Of a stretch of 64,000 nucleotides of DNA, positions 61,301 to 64,000 are shown in pieces. The stretch is taken from positions 2,915,326 through 2,979,325 of the forward strand of contig ML133436.1 of NCBI GenBank assembly GCA_003864495.1, written 5' to 3'. Source of the DNA: Nemopilema nomurai. Taxonomy: Eukaryota; Cnidaria; Scyphozoa; Rhizostomeae; Rhizostomatidae. The notes under the pieces were generated by a model, which did not search any database, had not been told where the DNA came from, and was given only the letters and a program-made list of their open reading frames with translations. Made by a program: the position numbers and the translations under genes. The first letter of the stretch is position 1. Each line of letters begins with the position of its first letter.

Positions 61301-62164
61301 TCGAAATTTCCATCAGTGTTCGATAATGTCTCTCAACAGACGCAAATATGCAGCAATGTGTGAGACTGATATCGAAATATTTTAATATCGAATTTTTATG
61401 TTGCACGGCTGTGATCCTGTGAATAAAGTTCATGTGAGTAAAAAGCTTGTAACTACGACTAGCTTCGAGCCAGCGAGTCGGGTGCAAATTTACGATCACA
61501 AAGTTGCTTTCAAAACACTCATCTACTCTACACAGTGTAGAGTTTTGTAAGTATTTTGTTAAGAAGGGTAAACATTTCAGATGCCTGTCATTCCATATTA
61601 TGCAAAATCTAATCCCGAATTTCAGATCCATACCAAATCGGGAGGTCCACGACTGATACAAAAGCAATATGGGGAACAATGAAGTGATTTATCGAAGCAC
61701 TGTGGTCAAAGATAATGGATACGATAAAAGAGAACGTTAAATGACGTTTTATAGAATAGGCAGAGGGCTAGATTATCCGGTCATTTGAAACCTCTGTAGT
61801 CTTGATTGTTCCAGAGAGGCCTTTCAGAACATTTGTTGTCGATTCAAATTGGAAGCCAATGCCTGGTGACGCGTGGTCCAATTTAGCGAATCACGCGTAG
61901 ATTTTCTCAGCAACCAATGCGTACATCAAATAATGCATGCGCACAGGGTATGACTAATTGGTGTGCCTCGCGAGTCAAGAGTTCTCGACTCACATTTGAT
62001 CGTCGTCCTGGCTTCACTGGCACCACATCGCCCGTTCCGACACACTATTGGCTGAGCAAAAGAAATTTCCGGAGAAACCGCTAGAGGCGCACTGCGGATT
62101 AACTTGTAGGAGGATAGAACCACAACCGTAATTTGTAGTGGCTGGACAAGAACGCTGACTCGAG
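58322..62164. other. Non-genic stretch with one possible short exon
   Basis: At 61067-61117 a 51-bp segment has a strong acceptor (atccgtttcag) and donor (CTC|GTGAGT) and is open in two frames, which could be a phase 1-1 exon; no partners were found. Reading frames at 58445-58654 (plus) and 61287-61679 (minus) are unrecognised. CCAAT-type motifs near 61911 and (inverted) 62048 probably belong to the gene at 62165. Confidence 0.4.
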
Positions 62165-63153
62165 ATGCATCGACCGGCGAGTTTCATGCTTCTTCTTGCA
62201 TGTTTCGGTATCGTTCAATCAAGTCTTGTGCATGTCAAACGAAAACAGGCGCACATGATGAATTCTATAGATTATCTAACAAAGAGAATCGACATTTTGG
62301 ATAAGAGGTAGGTGACAATTTTTTATTGAATCGGTTTGCACAAGAGGTCGTAAGGAATACGATACGGTGCCAATTTTCATCACCTTTATCCCTGATTATC
62401 TTTGGTTCCACTGAAAATGATATTTTGTCTCCAACCTCAGACCGTTCATAAACTCAAAGGGGCATTTGAGCACTATTTCACTTCTCAAATGACATAATGA
62501 AACTTCGAAGCTCGATCTGGAGCAATACATCACGTGCCTTGTTTTGCCAGGAGCATACGGTTGGATTTACTTTTTAATTCTTTGCAGACAACATAACGTG
62601 AAATTGGCGAAAACTAAAATTTGTATGGGGTGTTGTTATAACTTTGTATAAGGCTGTTCCAGTAAATTTCCAATTGGTATTTTGAAGCGAAAGTATTGTT
62701 TCTTAAACCCTTCTACAAAACGAGTCACAGAAATCGAATGGGGGTGTAAAAGACTTTAGCTTCACCTGTGACAAGCAACATATTTTTAGTGGTCACTTTC
62801 TCCAATTTTAAAACGTCACCCAAATTCGTCACAGCCCGCTTAGAATAAAGCAGTAACCAATCAAATAACTTTTGTTGCTTAAATTGAAGCATAAATTTAT
62901 GAAATGAATCATAATCTTTGTCAGCGAAACTATATTCTATTTGTATTACACGTTTTCGGTCAACGGAAAATTCGGGACAAAAGCAATGCAAATTCAATCA
63001 AGTTCGGATTGCGGCTCTGTAAACAATTGGGCTCTTTGGAAAATAACTGCAGGACAATATCTAACAGTAACAATTGGCAGCATTTTGGCGCTTGACAAGG
63101 ACCCTTATTCTCAGGCGATTCTTCCCAAAACCGGCGAGATCAAACAGCAATAG
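62165..63153 (+). CDS. Candidate two-exon secreted protein
   Basis: Exon 1 62165-62307: ATG, then a signal-peptide-like start (M-H-R-P-A-S-F-M-L-L-L-A-C-F-G-I-V-Q-S-S), a basic stretch (V-K-R-K-Q) and a short amphipathic helix (I-D-Y-L-T-K-R-I-D-I-L-D-K); donor AG|GTAGGT, phase 2. Exon 2 62925-63153: acceptor aatctttgtcag, one base completes Ser, and 75 codons run to TAG. Exon 2 reads Y-T-F-S-V-N-G-K-F-G-T-K, S-D-C-G-S-V-N-N-W-A-L-W-K-I and ends T-G-E-I-K-Q-Q; alternating hydrophobic residues suggest beta strands. The model gives 123 residues. V-K-R-K could be a proprotein cleavage site (inference). Additional exons in the 617-bp intron cannot be excluded, and the exon pair rests only on phase and splice sites. 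No family recognised. Confidence 0.5.
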
Positions 63154-64000
63154 GCTAGTGATCCCCTTATGAAGTTGTACTGACTTCCAAAAACTTCGAA
63201 ACAAGAGAAAATCAGATTTTCCTCATCACAAATCGAATGTTCTCCGGGACCTTGCCTCCTAGCTCCACGCTTGAAGATTTGGCACACTTATGTTGAAATG
63301 CTATTTCTGCCGTTCTAAAGATGATAGAAATTTTACAGAAAATTGGTCAAAGTACCAACAATGTTGAGGATTTTTTGGTAGAGCAATCAGACACAGAAAG
63401 AGTTTCTAATGTAGTGAATCCCTTCCTGCAAATATTTCACCAAGAATCGTCAGGATGAGTACTTTCTTTCACCACTCGCTCTCCCTTTTATGCAATCTCT
63501 TAGTTTTACTCATTTACTTTGTTGCCCGATGCATTTTATCTTTTTGACTTTCCAACCGGCAATCTTCAAGAGTAAAGCCGCAAATTCCGGGAGGGCTTCA
63601 AAGGACGCTGCGGAACTGGCATTTCTAGCCACATCGAGATGACCACGCCCCTATATCCTGGCACTTCCTAACTGTTGTCGCTGAAGGGAACCATTCATCA
63701 ACCACCTTCAAAAGCAAGAGTCATCTTTTTTTAGGGGAAGGGAGGTGGGGGGGGGGGGGAATAGAAGTATATGTACCCTTTGACTGATTGACTTGTCGCC
63801 GTGTCACCGCCATCAGCATCACAGCTTTCGTGGGGAAACAGCTTCATTCCGTTTTGGGTACTAGACTTGTCACAATAATCCCTCTGTTTAGTTGGATGTC
63901 GGTATTTTTTAATTACTAAAGAATCATTAGAAATGGCCACAAAATGTTGGCTCACTTTGAAGCCACTTCACTCGTGTCGCCAATAGCATAATACTCATAC
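63154..64000. other. Downstream non-genic stretch
   Basis: Probable 3'UTR of the preceding gene, then AT-rich sequence. A G-run (about 14 G) lies near 63745-63760 and can mislead frame calls on the minus strand. Nothing else recognised. Confidence 0.4.

Noticed and set aside
61287..61679. 130-codon minus-strand frame
   Set aside because: Longest frame in its region but without known motifs, signal peptide or splice support.

Overview
This is a 64 kb window of animal nuclear DNA. It is AT-rich, has short coding exons split by GT-AG introns, long gene-poor stretches, microsatellites, and many small terminal-inverted-repeat (TIR) elements. A secreted protein built from tandem ShK domains with an interleaved papilin-type cysteine-rich exon, plus a single-exon class A GPCR of an unusual type, point to a cnidarian, most likely an anthozoan (coral or sea anemone). 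There are no bacterial operons, CRISPR arrays or rRNA genes, and I identified no tRNA gene by eye.

Layout. (1) 206-3534 (+): the 3' part of a multi-ShK gene that enters from the left edge; five symmetric phase-1 exons are readable. (2) 3.5-27 kb: mostly non-genic. It holds a 66-69 bp tandem array with a two-unit higher-order pattern (7.9-8.3 kb), a 159 bp fold-back element (8.5 kb), a decayed LINE (9.5-11.2 kb), two unrelated 16-bp-period arrays (19 kb) and a 427 bp TIR element (26.3 kb). (3) 27113-28105 (+): intact GPCR. (4) 28-37 kb: sparse; a candidate two-exon gene (33450-33993) and two candidate single-TM terminal exons. (5) 37.3-48.1 kb: the gene-dense core. It contains PTRH1 (mitochondrial peptidyl-tRNA hydrolase, minus, five exons), an unrecognised 105-residue acidic-tailed protein (minus, three exons), DNLZ/HEP1 (mtHsp70 escort zinc-finger protein, plus, two exons) and an unrecognised signal-peptide protein (minus, two or three exons). 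(6) 48-62 kb: repeats and TIR elements without convincing genes. (7) 62165-63153 (+): a two-exon candidate secreted protein.

The multi-exon models were built by hand from splice sites, reading-frame phase and, where possible, family motifs. PTRH1 and DNLZ are secure because every junction preserves phase and the family residues fall where expected. Both act on mitochondrial protein synthesis or quality control, but nothing here shows that they are co-regulated. Several transposon-derived elements lie very close to gene parts: one ends about 40 bp from a PTRH1 splice donor and one ends 132 bp before the DNLZ start codon. I found no convincing new multi-gene system. The most interesting unknowns are the three small unrecognised proteins and the uncatalogued TIR elements.
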